Shown here: positions 1 through 10,244 of the stretch, piece after piece | Layout: the number at the start of each line of letters is the position of its first letter | Position numbering within the stretch: position 1 is the first letter of the stretch | Assembly: GCF_050947875.1 (NCBI RefSeq) | Contig: NC_134570.1 | Span: forward strand, 239,622,584 to 239,686,583 | DNA length: 64,000 bases | Direction: 5' to 3' | DNA from: Dermacentor variabilis | Taxonomy: Eukaryota; Arthropoda; Arachnida; Ixodida; Ixodidae | Notes under the pieces: generated by a model | Databases searched by the model: none | Seen by the model: the letters and a program-made list of their open reading frames with translations, nothing else | What the model was told of the DNA's origin: nothing | Program-made: the position numbers and the translations under genes

Positions 1-1290
1 CTGTACTCATGAGGTAATGACAAAAGGGCTATGTCGCGACGATTGCTTAGCAGCTGAAATGAAAAGTGAAGCTTTATTTGTGTTACGCTAGAACGTTAGT
101 CATAACTCCGGGAAGCGAAACGTGCAGCTCTATTTTGGATTGATTCCACCATGTTAAGTAATTTTGGTGGGGAGACCTGAACGGAGCGGCGAACTGAAGC
201 CGTGGGCTAAAGAATGTTTGAAGTGCCAGTTTGCGGATAAATGTAGATGTCTTTCAAAGGTTGTGGCACAGGTAGCCCAGTGATTGAGAAGCACTAGCAC
301 ACACGGTGGTAATGTGAGAATTGCGGGAGAGGTTTGCCAAAAGATTTACGCCTAGATATTTTAATGATGAACCTGAGATTAGGGGCCATTTTTGATAATG
401 TAGGAATAGTCCGAGTTGGAGGGTTTACTGCTGAAGGGCCAATTAGTAATTTGGTTAATATCATTTTGGAGGATCAGGGGCTCATCAGAGCTGTTAATAG
501 GGCGATAAATAATGCAGTCAGCGAATGTGTGCATGCGTGATGATAATTCATTGGGTAGGTCATTAATAGATATTAGAAAGAGTGAGGGACCAAGAACGCT
601 TCCTTGTTGTACACCAGAAGAAACGTCTAAAAAGGCGAGGAGATGTTGACAAAAGCAAGCTGCTGCCTGTTTGAAAAAATTGTAGTCAGAATAAAGTTCG
701 TGAATTAAGTTTTAATGATGATAACTTCAAAAACAGGCGACAGATGGCTACGCGGTCAAAAGCTTTAGCAAAATTCAAACAGACAAAGTAAGTTTGACGG
801 TGTGAGTATATGTTAAAATCTAAATCTGTCGTAAATACAAGCAGTTGCGTTTTACAGGAGAAACCTCTCCTTAAACCATTTTAACTATGAAAATAGTTGT
901 TCAATTCTAAGTGATGGTAAATATGAGAACCAATAGTACGTTCCATCATTTTACAGCATATACACGTCAGCGATATCGGTCGCTAGGTGTCATCCAAGTT
1001 TTTTTAACGTCTTTGAAAATGGGTATGACTTCGTCGGTTTTCCAACCTTGGGGAATGTGACCTGTCAATAAAAATGGACGGAAAATATGGAATAAAACCT
1101 GCTAGATACAGAGCCTGTATTGTTTAGTGATTGAGAGTTAATATTGTCAATGCCTGCTGGAGATGAAATTTTCGAATTCTTCATAAGCTGAGCAGTACTA
1201 TCAGTAAACGGCTATATACCACGATATATGCAAAGGGTCGACCATTCTTTTAAAAGTTCAGTTCTTTTTATCCTGAATGCCTCATTTACG
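1..1290 (-). pseudogene. Decayed non-LTR retrotransposon (LINE) reverse transcriptase, runs off left edge
   Basis: Read on the minus strand, this stretch keeps the usual order of Jockey/CR1-type reverse transcriptase blocks in several broken frames. A pre-RT segment resembling GHIPQGWKTDEVIPIFKD lies near 1010-1070. A QQGSVLGPS block, equivalent to the conserved PQGSVLGP motif, lies near 585-615. A KYLGVNL-like block followed by SRNSHI lies near 300-370, and a thumb-region IQNRAARF block near 120-150. Stops and frameshifts separate the pieces, so no product can be made. The 3' end lies beyond the left edge. The family match is by motif only; the exact clade is uncertain. Confidence 0.72.
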
Positions 1291-1890
1291 CACATAAAGC
1301 CGAGTCCGATATATTGTTTATTTCAGTTAAAATTACACTATATGGCTTTGTGCGCAGTTTGCCTTGAATCACCTGACCGAAAGAAGGAAAGATTGATGTA
1401 GCTTCCACATTGTGTCAGAAGTGATAGTTGCTGTGCAAAAACAGCTTCTTGCCTGCGCTGACACCTGTGCCAGAAGGTCAAATGGCTGTTCCATCACTGC
1501 ACAAGGTACTTTACGTTTCCTTGTCAAGGCAGCATAAACTGTGCTCCACTGCTTCAAGTATAATATAGCACTCCAACTGGCACCCTAAGGACTGCTTCAT
1601 GGTTTCAATTCAAAGTTGTAGTGAACGGATGGGTTTCGCAAGCAATAAGTGAGTCGTCATAAGAACAGTTGGTGCTATTGCGGGAGGGGTGTGACATATC
1701 ATCGAATGAATGCTGCTGCAGGCCGTTATGGAAAATTTATTAGCTTGCCTCTTGGTCTTAAAAAATAAAAATTTCTTTCTGGAAAGTGCCGGTCAAGTAT
1801 TCATAAAGAATATACTATTGGCCATAAAGCATATTGTGTGTCCCGCCATTCATTACCAAAAACACCAGCTTCCAACGCTGCGGGTGCATG
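1291..1890. other. Unassigned stretch, no gene seen
   Basis: Only short frames without recognisable motifs. I see no RNA gene, terminal repeat or splice-like exon. It separates two minus-strand LINE fragments and may be older, unrecognisable repeat or host sequence. Confidence 0.4.
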
Positions 1891-2860
1891 TTAATGGCAT
1901 CATTTTTTTCTTTTTAATTTTATTTAGGCAACACAAATACAAAGTTTGCCCGCAAGGTAACGAAAAAGGAGGGCGTAATCCTCCTGACTAAGGCCTTTAC
2001 CTCGCTGAAGCAGTAGAAGTAGCAGTCAACTGATAAAACAAAGTACAACTAACGAGGCATAAAGCTTCAAAACTATTTACAACAAAATTTTAAACACGTT
2101 GAAAAGTATCAACCGTTTGCCAAATAGCAAGTAACTAAATAAATACAGCACAGCAAAAATAAGAACATTCTGTTATTAACAAAAGTTACACACTCAGAAT
2201 AGAACATTAATAACAGTACTATTGACATTAAACAAAGAAACTTTATTAACATTCCTTTAATACACTGTGATCAGAAAATATTATGTTTTGTATTGCATGT
2301 TTAAATTTGTGAGTTGTTCTAGAATTTATAGCTTCGTCAAGAATGTTAGGGCATGTGTTACATAAAGACATGGTTTCATATTCGATCGTTTGCGTGCCAT
2401 ATTTTGTCCTTGGTTTCTTTATTACTATTGATGTGTGATGTAGGTTGTATCCTGTGTCTCTACTCAGGTAAAGAGTTGAACATAGTTCCCTGTTGCTGGA
2501 GACCTCCTTGAATAGCCGTATGCAGATCTTTGTTTTGTAAGGGTCGCTAATATTAGGAATGTTGTAGCGCATCATTAGTATAGAAGATCCTATGTATTGT
2601 TTGGAGAAGTTGAGCAACCGAACAGCTCGCCGTTGCAGTACTGCCAATTTTTCTATATCTGTTTTATTACCGTTTACCCATACTAAGAGGCAGTAGCTAA
2701 GATGCGAGTGCACAAACGAAAAGTACAATTGTATGACAAGCCCGATAGGCACAAAGCATCGGATCCGTTGTACCAAGCCAAGAGATCGTGCAACCTTAGT
2801 GCGTACCTTATTTATATGCTGTGTCCAGCTTAGGTTTTTGTGAAATGTAACAACCAGAGC
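1891..2860 (-). pseudogene. 5'-truncated LINE: C-terminal end of the RT protein plus 3' UTR
   Basis: The minus frame 2860 to 2246 is open for about 200 codons and matches the region after the RT catalytic core of Jockey/CR1-type LINEs. It starts at VTFHKNLSWTQHINKV, the block that follows YLG, continues through a region equivalent to LEY.xxVWxP (HLSYCLLVWVNG), and has LQRRAVRLLNF, the usual VQRRAARFI block. The open frame ends in a normal stop near 2246. It is followed by about 350 bp of A+T-rich 3' UTR and a T-rich run on the plus strand (1905-1920) that would be the A-rich tail. The element is strongly 5'-truncated, the normal result of incomplete reverse transcription. Confidence 0.75.
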
Positions 2861-4779
2861 ATAGGGGAATCTCTTGACCTTCTGGCACAAAGCTTAGCTC
2901 ACCGTTGAGGGAAGCACAGCCGACTTTTGCCCCTTGACCTTGAGACCCCTTCTCAACCACAATAGCTGATGTGGCCTTTGTAGTCTTCACTGTGGGACAC
3001 AGGCTGTTCTCGTACTTCACATGATACCACTCTAGCACACTGACCAGTCTGCAGATCCTGGGAGCGAGACACTTCCTGATCCATCGGGGCCACACGTCGA
3101 TATTTCAGGAAAGTTACTGGCCAAAGGTGCGGCCATTCACCCCACACTCTGTAAAATATTGCTGAAGGAAGCCAAGACCATCAACACAGCTGATGTCAAT
3201 ATTATTGAAGACGTGCCCGTTTGAAGTCCTCCTGTCAGACGTGGTCATGGCGTGACCACAGGTTTTGGCATAGACGCAACTGTCCCCTGCAAAGCTCGCA
3301 CCTCCACTTTGCACACTTTATATGGTGGTCACGCCATTTTTTATCCATGTCACAGCTTTGGATCAACAATCACCCTTTATTTCATTTTTAAACATGAACG
3401 ATGCAGCAGCACGTGGCGTCTCATCGAGCTTGAGTTAATAGAGTGCATCAATGAGCCTTTACCCGTCAGGGTGACCACTGAAGTGCCGCTTTACACGGCT
3501 GAGCAGAGGGCTTCGCTGTTTGCACGGCGCGTAAGCACAGCTGATTACTATTTGTGGTCCAGGATTTCCTGTCACGCCCTCACAGCTACGACAGAATAAT
3601 TGTCTTTGCGATGTTCGACCGTCCTGAAACGGCCAATGCCTCCCGCCAGACTCATCTTCGACGACAAGACTGGGTATCAAGTTGCACTGGAAACTTGCAG
3701 TGTGACTAAGTGTGAAGATGAAAAGCACAAAGCAGAGCGCGGGAGGGCGTAAATAAAAACAATGGGTAGAAGTAAACAAAAGCGGGCGTTGGCAGATATG
3801 ACCTCTTGACTCTATCGTCACAACTATGTATATTTGGCACAAAGCTGTGTTAAGAGGCACAATCAATGGATTTTTGCAGTGCCTGTTCCAGAGAATGTAA
3901 AGTAGTAGCATATTTATTCATACAAAGTGCATACTTGCCTGCGCATTATTACAATGCTTGCATTTGACTGGAACAACCCACCAGAAAAATACAATGCTTG
4001 ATGTAAGCTTCGCAGGTACCGAATTGTCGACATTAAGTTCGAAAATTGCTGTTCAGTATAAGATACTGTCTCAGCCATAACTAAGCAATAAAGGAAATGT
4101 TTAAGAGCAAAACAACATAGAAAATTATACATGCTGAACTTGTAGGCATTCTTTTTCCACAAAATTCCACAAATGCCACCTCTACATTGTGCGAAAAGTA
4201 TGCGCCTTCAACCCTTCATAGCTTGCAATATTCATTCTGCAATGTTTTACAGATCACACAGATTCAAAAAGCAAGCTTCAGTTTGAGCATGAAAGCAGAA
4301 AGCAGTTATAGCATCTTTCAGAGAGTATGGCTTGCAACGCTCTGAGCATGCACGAAAGATATGAGCCTGCACGGCAGCCAAAGGAGCTGGACTCAGCGGC
4401 ATTCCCGCCGTAGTGTCACTCACAAGACAGCAGCACCACTACAGCTTCTCGTCGACAAAAGCAGCGCTGCGAGTTTGGCAACAACTGAACGTTTAGCAGG
4501 AACGTATATCACTTCCCTGCGTTGTTTCTTAGCGACAAGTGGTTAGTTCTGCTGGGGAGCTGAACTATTAACGTGCTGTGGCTATGACCCCTCTGCCTGC
4601 TTCAGATTGGCCTCTGAATAGAGGACGTACCAATACATCTTTTCACATTTTCCCAATAGCCCGAACAACTTTCTAAAGTTCATTTTATTTATTTTACGTT
4701 CAGGGCCTTCAGGCATTACAGGATAAAGTAGGTAAAATTCACAAGCAAAAGTGAAATGCATCATAGATTGCCGAAAGGT
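2861..4779. other. Unassigned 1.9-kb stretch
   Basis: Several frames of 60-150 codons exist on both strands (for example minus 3911-3459), but none shows a motif I recognise and their composition does not suggest selection. The part at 2880-3330 reads better on the minus strand (a Cys/Val-rich stretch around 3095-2870 and 3314-3117), broken by stops, and could be a relic of a host gene or DNA transposon. Function unknown. Confidence 0.35.
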
Positions 4780-5105
4780 GGTTAAAAGTTAGACTGCGAG
4801 TCGGCCTAGTTGGAACAAATTCATCTTAAAACTTATTGTGCGCAAACAAACAGGGACGAAGAATAGAAGAAACACAAGGACGAGCGCTTTTTAACAACTG
4901 GTTTATTTTTGAAAAACCACCTGCTTAAATACACACAGATCTGCGCGATCAAGTCAAGAGAGCACAACTACAGTACCTATACCACTTGTGATAAAAAACA
5001 AAGACGTGGACCAAAGCCACCCGGTCAATATAAGAACACCAAGGTGCATGAAACATCCACTTACGATAAAATGCGTTAAAGATGTGATGATAGAAGTGAA
5101 CTTTC

Positions 5106-6005
5106 TTAATCCAACAATAAAGCCGATGGATGGCTGATGCATTTCTCTTTTTGTTTTTCAATCCAGTGCGCTTCCACAATTTCCCTCGCGGTTTGATTCC
5201 TATTCCTATACAAAATGTTGGTGCTACTAAGACAGGGGGAGCAATCATGTTCTTGGCAATGCATTGCCAAATGCGTGCTAGGGCGACCTTTCAGACTGGA
5301 CAAGCGTTCCCTTAACCTCGTGTTAATGCATCTCGCAGTCTGCCCTACGTACACATGACCACACGTCATAGGGATCTGATAAACAACGTTCATCGCGCAA
5401 TCAACAAATTGGCTCTTGCGCGGATGTTTAACTCTACATTCTTTCTTTGCATCATCCTTTCTTTCGATCTTATTTTTAACCTTAGAGCACACACTACCTA
5501 TTTTGTTTTTCGCCGAAAATACCACTTTTACTGCGTAACTACCAGCCACCTTTTTAAGTCTGTGTGAAAGGCCGTGCACATACGGAATCACTGAAATCTT
5601 GGAAGCTATATCCTTCTGCCTTTGATTCTTTTTGCATTCTCCTTTATCCTGTTTAAGTTTTTTCATTAGCCTATCGCACGACGCCAGCATCACAGCGAGC
5701 GGGTACCCAGCCTTTCTCAACCTATCAACTTGCTCAAAAAATGCACTCTTTACGGTGCGGTGACATGAATTCAACAACGCTGACCGGAAACACGAAATGA
5801 CTATGCCATTCTTCACAAGCCTGGAATGGTTTGAGGCATAATTCATTAGCGGTTTCCGAGCCCGGGGTGAAAATGACCAACATACATGTTCCGGTAGGAA
5901 TTCTAACTTGACATCAAGAAATTGTAGCATGTTATCTACCGGTACTTCAGAAGTAAACGTTAAACCCTTGCCCAGAGAATTGAAGGCTTCTACAACCCTA
6001 TTCCT
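5106..6005 (-). pseudogene. Penelope-like RT C-terminus and GIY-YIG endonuclease
   Basis: Open minus frame of about 300 codons. It begins just after the RT catalytic motif: FRNRVVEAFNSLGKGLTFT and then a block NMLQFLDVKLEF, typical of the end of Penelope RT. A basic linker follows. The C-terminal third is a GIY-YIG nuclease: VVYQIPMTCGHVYVGQTARC, followed by an Arg (NTRLRER) and a downstream H...EAHWIEKQ region with the expected acidic residue. The Cys-rich CGHVYVGQT form is the Penelope type. The start is lost because the copy is truncated at 6005; frame upstream to 6119 is antisense to the other copy and is not part of the protein. Confidence 0.85.
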
Positions 6006-6606
6006 GCAAAATACGTTGAATTCCTTAGAAGTACAGGATCCGTACTTATTGAAAAACTCGGAAGGCCTTGTGAATTTTCTGGCAGAAGATAAGACAAGCT
6101 GCAGCTGGGGATTCAGCATAGATGTTCAAGATCTCTACTACTCCTTACCGCGTGGGCCCCTAATGTGCAGTGTTAAAGATTGCATAACTAATGAGAACGA
6201 CGAGGTGTCTTTCCGCAACACGTGCGGCATGGCCACTGAATCCTTTCTTGAACTTCTGCATTTTTATTTAGCGAATACACATGTAGGATTCTGTGGTGAA
6301 ACGTACATACAGGCAAAGGGTGTGTGCATAGGGTCAAAGGTAGCTCCCATCCTAAGTAGCATTTTTTTGGGAAGGACAGACAGAGAGTTGGCCAAAGATT
6401 TAGAAGGTGTAGTAAATAAGGTATACAGATATGTCGATGACTACTTGATTTTAGGCTGTCATGTAGACAAGGGTGCTTTCAGGAATAGGGTTGTAGAAGC
6501 CTTCAATTCTCTGAACCTTGCTGTTCTTATATTGACCGGGTGGCTTTGGTCCACGTCTTTGTTTTTTATCACAAGTGGTATATGTACTGTAGTTGTGCTC
6601 TCTTGA
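6006..6606 (+). pseudogene. Penelope-like reverse transcriptase core, internally deleted
   Basis: The plus frame reads through RT motifs in order: GFSIDVQDLYYSLP (first catalytic Asp), GVCIGSKVAPILSSIFLG (motif B-like), and YRYVDDYLIL (catalytic YxDD). It then reaches FRNRVVEAFNSL at about 6480-6513. The next bases jump directly to 3'-UTR sequence that the inverted copy carries at about 5040, so roughly 0.95 kb including the GIY-YIG nuclease is missing. A short shared CCTTG word sits at the breakpoint, which suggests microhomology or template switching. The last 30 codons are translated UTR. The catalytic RT residues are intact but the protein is truncated at both ends. Confidence 0.85.
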
Positions 6607-6819
6607 CTTGATCGCGCATATCTGTGTGTATTATATGCGCTATAGGCGCGCTCTGTTTGACTAGATCGCGCAGATCTGAGGGTATATGAGCAGGTGGTTC
6701 TTCAAAAATAAAACCAGTTGTTAGAAAGCGCTCGTCCTTTTGTTTCTTCTATTCTTCGTTCCTGTTTGTTTGCGCACAATAAGTTTTAAGATGAAGGTTA
6801 AAAGTTATACATGAAATAC

Positions 6820-7342
6820 GATATTGTGGCACAATAAAAGAAAATTAAACAAAACTAGCCTATGCTAACGCGTGCCTAGTTTAAGTACAGGTGATTATAT
6901 ACGTTGTCTTGAATGTGGTTGCATCTTGAATGGAGACGATGCAGGCGGGCAGGTGGTTCGACTCTTTTGTAGTTTTGGGAAGAAAAGATTCAATGTAAAT
7001 GTTAGTTCTACAGGAAGGAACACCAACTTTTAGAATGTGGTCAATGCATCATGACAATTAGGAGCAACAAAAGTGGATTGTTTAAGATTCTCAGTGAAAT
7101 ATTTGAGTGTGTGAAATGTGCATAAACGGGAAGCACGGCATTGTACACGAAGGTCAGGTAGATCTAACGATTGTTCTATCAGTGTAATACTAAATTTCCT
7201 GAAGTATTTAGAAGTAATAAAACGTGCTGAGCGGTTTTGGACCTTTTCAGCAGTAGTGGCAAGGAAGTTATATGCGGGTACCATACAGGGCACGTATACT
7301 CGTGTTTGGAATGCACGAAGGTTTTGTGCACAAACAATTTTA
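6820..7342 (-). pseudogene. LINE RT C-terminal end and 3' UTR (3' half of a split LINE)
   Basis: On the minus strand, 7342 to about 7030 encodes the thumb region: HSKHEYTCPVWYP, then EKVQNRSARFITSKY and a leucine-rich tail ending at a stop near 7030. It matches the part that should follow the fragment at 9722-9870, whose last readable words are SNCYLALTGKLKS. The two fragments therefore look like one LINE split by the 7343-9721 block. No intact frame. Confidence 0.6.
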
Positions 7343-7349
7343 ACAATGT

Positions 7350-7576
7350 AAAAAATTACGGGGTTTTACGTGCCAAAACCACTTTCTGATTATGAGGCAC
7401 GCCGTAGTGGAGGACTCCGGAAATTTCTACCACCTGGGGTTCTTTAACGTGCACCTAAGTACACCGGTGTTTTCGCATTTCGCCCTCATCGATATGCGGC
7501 CGCCGTGGCCGGGATTCGATCCCGCGACCTTGTGCTCAGCATCCTAACACCATAGCCGCTGAACAACCACGGCGGG
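7350..7576 (-). repeat. Ruka-type tRNA-derived SINE, near full length
   Basis: The minus strand reads a tRNA-like head with pol III A-box (GGTTGTTCAGCGGCTATGG-like) and B-box (GGGATCGAATCCC) sequences. Next come the module GCGGCCGC.TATCGATG.GGGCGAAATGCG, the CACCGGTGTACTTAGGTGCACGTTAAAGAACCCC region and the GTGGAAATTTCCGGAGTCCTCCACTACGGCGTGCC region, ending in GGCACGTAAAACCCC and an A/T-rich tail. The order matches the Ruka family known from ixodid ticks. It has a few substitutions. It lies on the left edge of the block interrupting a LINE. Confidence 0.85.
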
Positions 7577-7868
7577 TTTAAAGGGAAGCTGAAAGGTTTT
7601 CCAGAAAAAATGAGCGAACATCTGTACATAATGGTTTTCAACCCTCCGAATTCGAATATCGTATCGAAATTGAGCGAAAGAAAGCGCAAATATATTTTAT
7701 TTCGACGAAAAGTGCAGCAGCGGACACGCCCAGCTCGCGCGTTTCGTTTCCGCCTGTGATTGGTCGGGCGCCTCGTGACGTCAACACTAGTGTTCGTCCG
7801 AACCGACCGCTGCCGCTACACATGAAGCGCGGTGCCAGGTAGTTTGGTGCTGTTTTTCTGAGACGGTA

Positions 7869-8042
7869 ATGGAAAATTTAGAGAGACTGCGTTTTTCTGA
7901 GGAGTTCGGCGTTACTCCCTACATGTACGAGCCGACTGCTAAGAGCCGGCCTCTCGAAGAAGCAAACGATGCTGGTGCGAGCAGTGCTTTCGACGCGAAC
8001 GAAAGCCGTCTTGGGATCTCCTCGTGTTGGGAGTGCTCTTTG
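7869..8042 (+). CDS. Putative first exon, possibly of a P2X7-like C-terminal (ZBALL-type) domain protein
   Basis: ATG at 7869 opens 58 codons that end exactly at a consensus 5' splice site (TTTG/GTGAGTATG at 8042/8043), phase 0. The peptide has FGVTPYMYEPTA near residues 13-24, an acidic Ala/Ser/Asp stretch, and NESRLGISSCWECSL at the end. PYMYEP, followed by a SRLG word and closely spaced Cys, resembles the N-terminal side of the P2X7-like C-terminal domain found in many invertebrate multi-copy proteins. That family call is from memory of motifs and is weak. No second exon was recognised downstream, so the gene may be truncated. Confidence 0.4.
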
Positions 8043-8760
8043 GTGAGTATGTTTTTTGCAAAGCGATCTAGTGATCTCGCCGATCTTTCGTCGATCTAGT
8101 GAGCTTGTTTCCGGTCAAACAACTGTAGTGTTGTGTTCCTGCATGCCTCCTCGTGGAACGTAAGCGGGGATGCGATCGTCGGCATTTGTGCGCTGTCCAA
8201 AGCTGTCGTCAATCTACAAAGACGGTTTAAACGCGTGAAAAGCTTCCCGGTTCATGCAGTAGGTGTAGTGACCTTCATCTGTGCGCCATCCCCCCACTAC
8301 TCGTAACCGAAGTCGTAAAGGCGGCGAATTCCGTCGGCTACGTGAGACGGTCGGTTTCTCGCTGTGCGCGAGAGAAGGGGGGAGCGTAGCGTCCTGGCGT
8401 GCGCCGGCTTTCCAGCACATGCAAACTCTACATTTGCACTGCGTTATGGTAGCTGCATGCAGGCTGTTTTACAACACACGTGCAAATAGAAAATTCGCGG
8501 CGCTTTGCGACGAAACCTGCGTCAAGGGCGGGAGATAAACATGCACCTTCCGTTCCTAACCTTGAAACGCTTTTTTAGTACGGTGCCGTTTGCTACCGTT
8601 CTCGTACAAGCGCCGTTTAATTCAGGCGTAACGCCTCACTGTTACCAAAAACCGGTACACCAGCTCAAACACCATTTATCTGAAAAAATCATTGTAGCAA
8701 TCACTAGCTTACACGTATTAAACTACTGAACAATGATGGTTCGCGCGGTCAGGTTCTTAC

Positions 8761-9090
8761 CTCAAGCTTCCTTCTTTTCGCGAAAGCTGGCCTTGACAGC
8801 GGTGACGAGCTCCTTGTGTACGCGAACACTGACGGCCCTGCGCCGGGCCTTAGACGAGCCGACTTGACTGGCAAACCCAACGCACGTTTTAATGATAAAT
8901 TCTGGTGATAATCGTCGTCACGGAAGTGGTTGGAGCACAGCACTGCTGTTCTTGAGGGCTTGAAATTCTTTCGCTTCACAGCAGCCTCCCACTTCGTTAA
9001 AAGGTTCTTGTCTTGTGGGAAGTAATGGAAGACAACATCGTGGCGGCCGCTGGTGTTCGTGCAACCGTAGGCTGCACAGAAAGCCGGCAT
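8761..9090 (-). CDS. THAP-domain protein, first exon
   Basis: Minus-strand ATG at 9090 opens 110 codons ending at a consensus 5' splice site (CTTGAG/GTAAGAA, at 8761/8760), phase 0. Residues 1-90 form a THAP zinc-binding, DNA-binding domain. They show [10 protein letters not shown] (first Cys pair, residues 5 and 10), FHYFP, a conserved Trp (residue 34), AVLCSNHF (Cys52 and His55 of the C2CH site) and a terminal GAGPSVF that stands for the family's AVPxxF box. The rest is basic (KRRKLE). THAP domains occur at the N-terminus of P-element-type and other transposases and in domesticated regulators. With only one exon visible I cannot choose between these. Confidence 0.8.
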
Positions 9091-9481
9091 GATCGGCCCA
9101 CCACTTCAGTTGATGCTGCGCACGTTGACTACCACTCTACATACACGCAGACGCACCAACAAAGGAATGCAGGGTCGATCGAAGCAGATTACGATGGCAC
9201 GCACGCAGAAACAAGCACGGTCAGGCACGGTCGCGGAGGCTGCGAAGGAACGGAACACTAGTGTTGACGTCACAACACCGCGGTTTCCGTTCTGCGCTCG
9301 CATCGTCAGCGTCAGCAGCAGCGCGCGGCATTCGACGGGGGGCGGAGCTACAGCGCAATTTTAACCGACGATTACGTCGCTCCTAATTGAAAAAAAAAAA
9401 CCCCAAATTTTACCTACATGGTTTATAAGGTTCCCGCATCCGATTATGAGCGTCTTATTGAATTCGACAGACTTTTCATCA

Positions 9482-9719
9482 CCCGCCGTGGTTGCTCAGT
9501 GGCTATGGTGTTGGGCTGCTGAGCACGAGGTCGCGGGATCGAATCCCGGCCATGGCGGCCGCATTTCGATGGAGGCGAAATGCGAAAACACCCGTGTACT
9601 TAGATTTAGGCACACGTTAAAGATCCCCAGGTGGTCGAAATTTCCGGAGTCCTCCACTACGGCGTGCCTCATAATCAGAAAGTGGTTTTGGCACGTAAAA
9701 CCCCATAATTTATTTTTTC
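9482..9719 (+). repeat. Ruka-type SINE, full length
   Basis: Begins CCCGCCGTGGTTGCTCAGTG. The pol III A box is at about 9489-9502 and the B box (GGGATCGAATCCC) at 9535-9547. It continues through GGCGGCCGCATTTCGATGG, the ACACCCGTGTACTTAG segment and the CCGGAGTCCTCCACTACGGC segment, and ends with GGCACGTAAAACCCC and an A/T-rich tail. It is the least damaged Ruka copy in the window and is inverted relative to the copy at 7350-7576. Confidence 0.9.
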
Positions 9720-9721
9720 TG

Positions 9722-10190
9722 GACTCTTCAGCTTTCCTGTAAGGGCAAGGTAACAGTTGCTATGGAGAAAACAAAGAGTACGGTTGGCATTGTTAGTGAT
9801 GTGACTGATGTGTGTTTGCCAGGAAATGTCGTTACAAATGTGCACGCCTAGATACCTGCATGTACTCACGAAAGTTAAGGGGATTCAATTAATGAAATAA
9901 GTAAACGGTTTCGGTGGCATTGTCGTTTCCTTAGTTCCCATGCCGTTGCATTTATTATTATTCATTTTCATTAACCAATGGCCACACCAAGAGGAAATGT
10001 TGTTAAGGTCACACTTAAGAACAGTTGTTTCAATAGGCCTTGCAATTTTTTTCCTGCAAATGTCGCAAATGTCTGCGAAAAGTCTCCTGCATGAAGTAAT
10101 ATTTATTGTTTAATCAATAACATAAACAAGAAAGAGACGAGTATTCAGCATGGAACCTTGAGGAACACCACTCGTTACGGAACTTTATAT
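9722..10190 (-). pseudogene. LINE reverse transcriptase fragment (5' half of a split LINE)
   Basis: On the minus strand the sequence opens with VTSGVPQGSML (RT PQGS block, about 10190-10160). After stops it gives a YLGVHICNDISWQTHISHI block (9855-9800) and NRTLCFLHSNCYLALTGKLKS, ending at 9722. The logical continuation of the RT thumb is found at 7342, beyond the inserted block. Upstream of 10190 the element stops, so it is 5'-truncated. Confidence 0.65.
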
Positions 10191-10244
10191 CGAAAAAGCC
10201 TTGAAAAGGGGAGAAATTTGCAACACAAATACCTTGACTGCCAA

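Larger units (their letters stand above)
4792..6795. mobile_element. Penelope-like element, two inverted partial copies in one insertion
   Basis: The unit is bounded by a 12-bp direct repeat, GGTTAAAAGTTA, at 4780-4791 and 6796-6807, read here as the TSD. Inside are two partial Penelope-like copies in opposite orientation that meet head to head at about 6005. The left copy is on the minus strand and the right copy on the plus strand. Their 3' ends form long inverted repeats (about 4820-5040 against 6520-6795; shared words include ACGAGCGCT and CTTATTGTGCGCAAACAAACAG). Inverted partial copies are a known outcome of Penelope insertion. Both copies are incomplete, so the unit is not autonomous. 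Confidence 0.85.
7775..9273. repeat. Perfect 21-bp inverted repeat pair (7775-7795 and 9253-9273)
   Basis: The two arms are exact reverse complements and include GTGACGTCAACACTAG. They lie about 75 bp upstream of the plus-strand start at 7869 and about 165 bp upstream of the minus-strand start at 9090. The arms contain the CRE-like palindrome TGACGTCA, so a paired promoter element is as possible as a subterminal transposon repeat. Confidence 0.75.
7577..9481. mobile_element. Putative DNA-transposon-like block with two convergent terminal exons
   Basis: About 1.9 kb between two outward-pointing Ruka SINEs. Each end carries one spliced-looking first exon pointing inward: plus 7869-8042 and minus 9090-8761. 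A perfect 21-bp inverted repeat (GTGACGTCAACACTAG core) lies near both ends at 7775-7795 and 9253-9273, just outside the two start codons. The middle (8043-8760) has no further exon I recognise. One reading is an internally deleted DNA transposon with two genes; another is a piece of host gene sequence. Composition is more GC- and CpG-rich than the flanking LINEs, which supports a separate origin. Confidence 0.45.

Noticed and set aside
3459..3911. 150-codon minus frame containing a GNPGP word that might look like a 2A motif
   Set aside because: The upstream residues (EGVT) do not fit D-x-E-x-N-P-G-P, and the frame has no other coding feature.
5908..6005. N-terminal part of the plus frame at 5908-6606
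   Set aside because: It is the reverse strand of the inverted Penelope-like copy; the real RT reading begins after the head-to-head joint near 6005.
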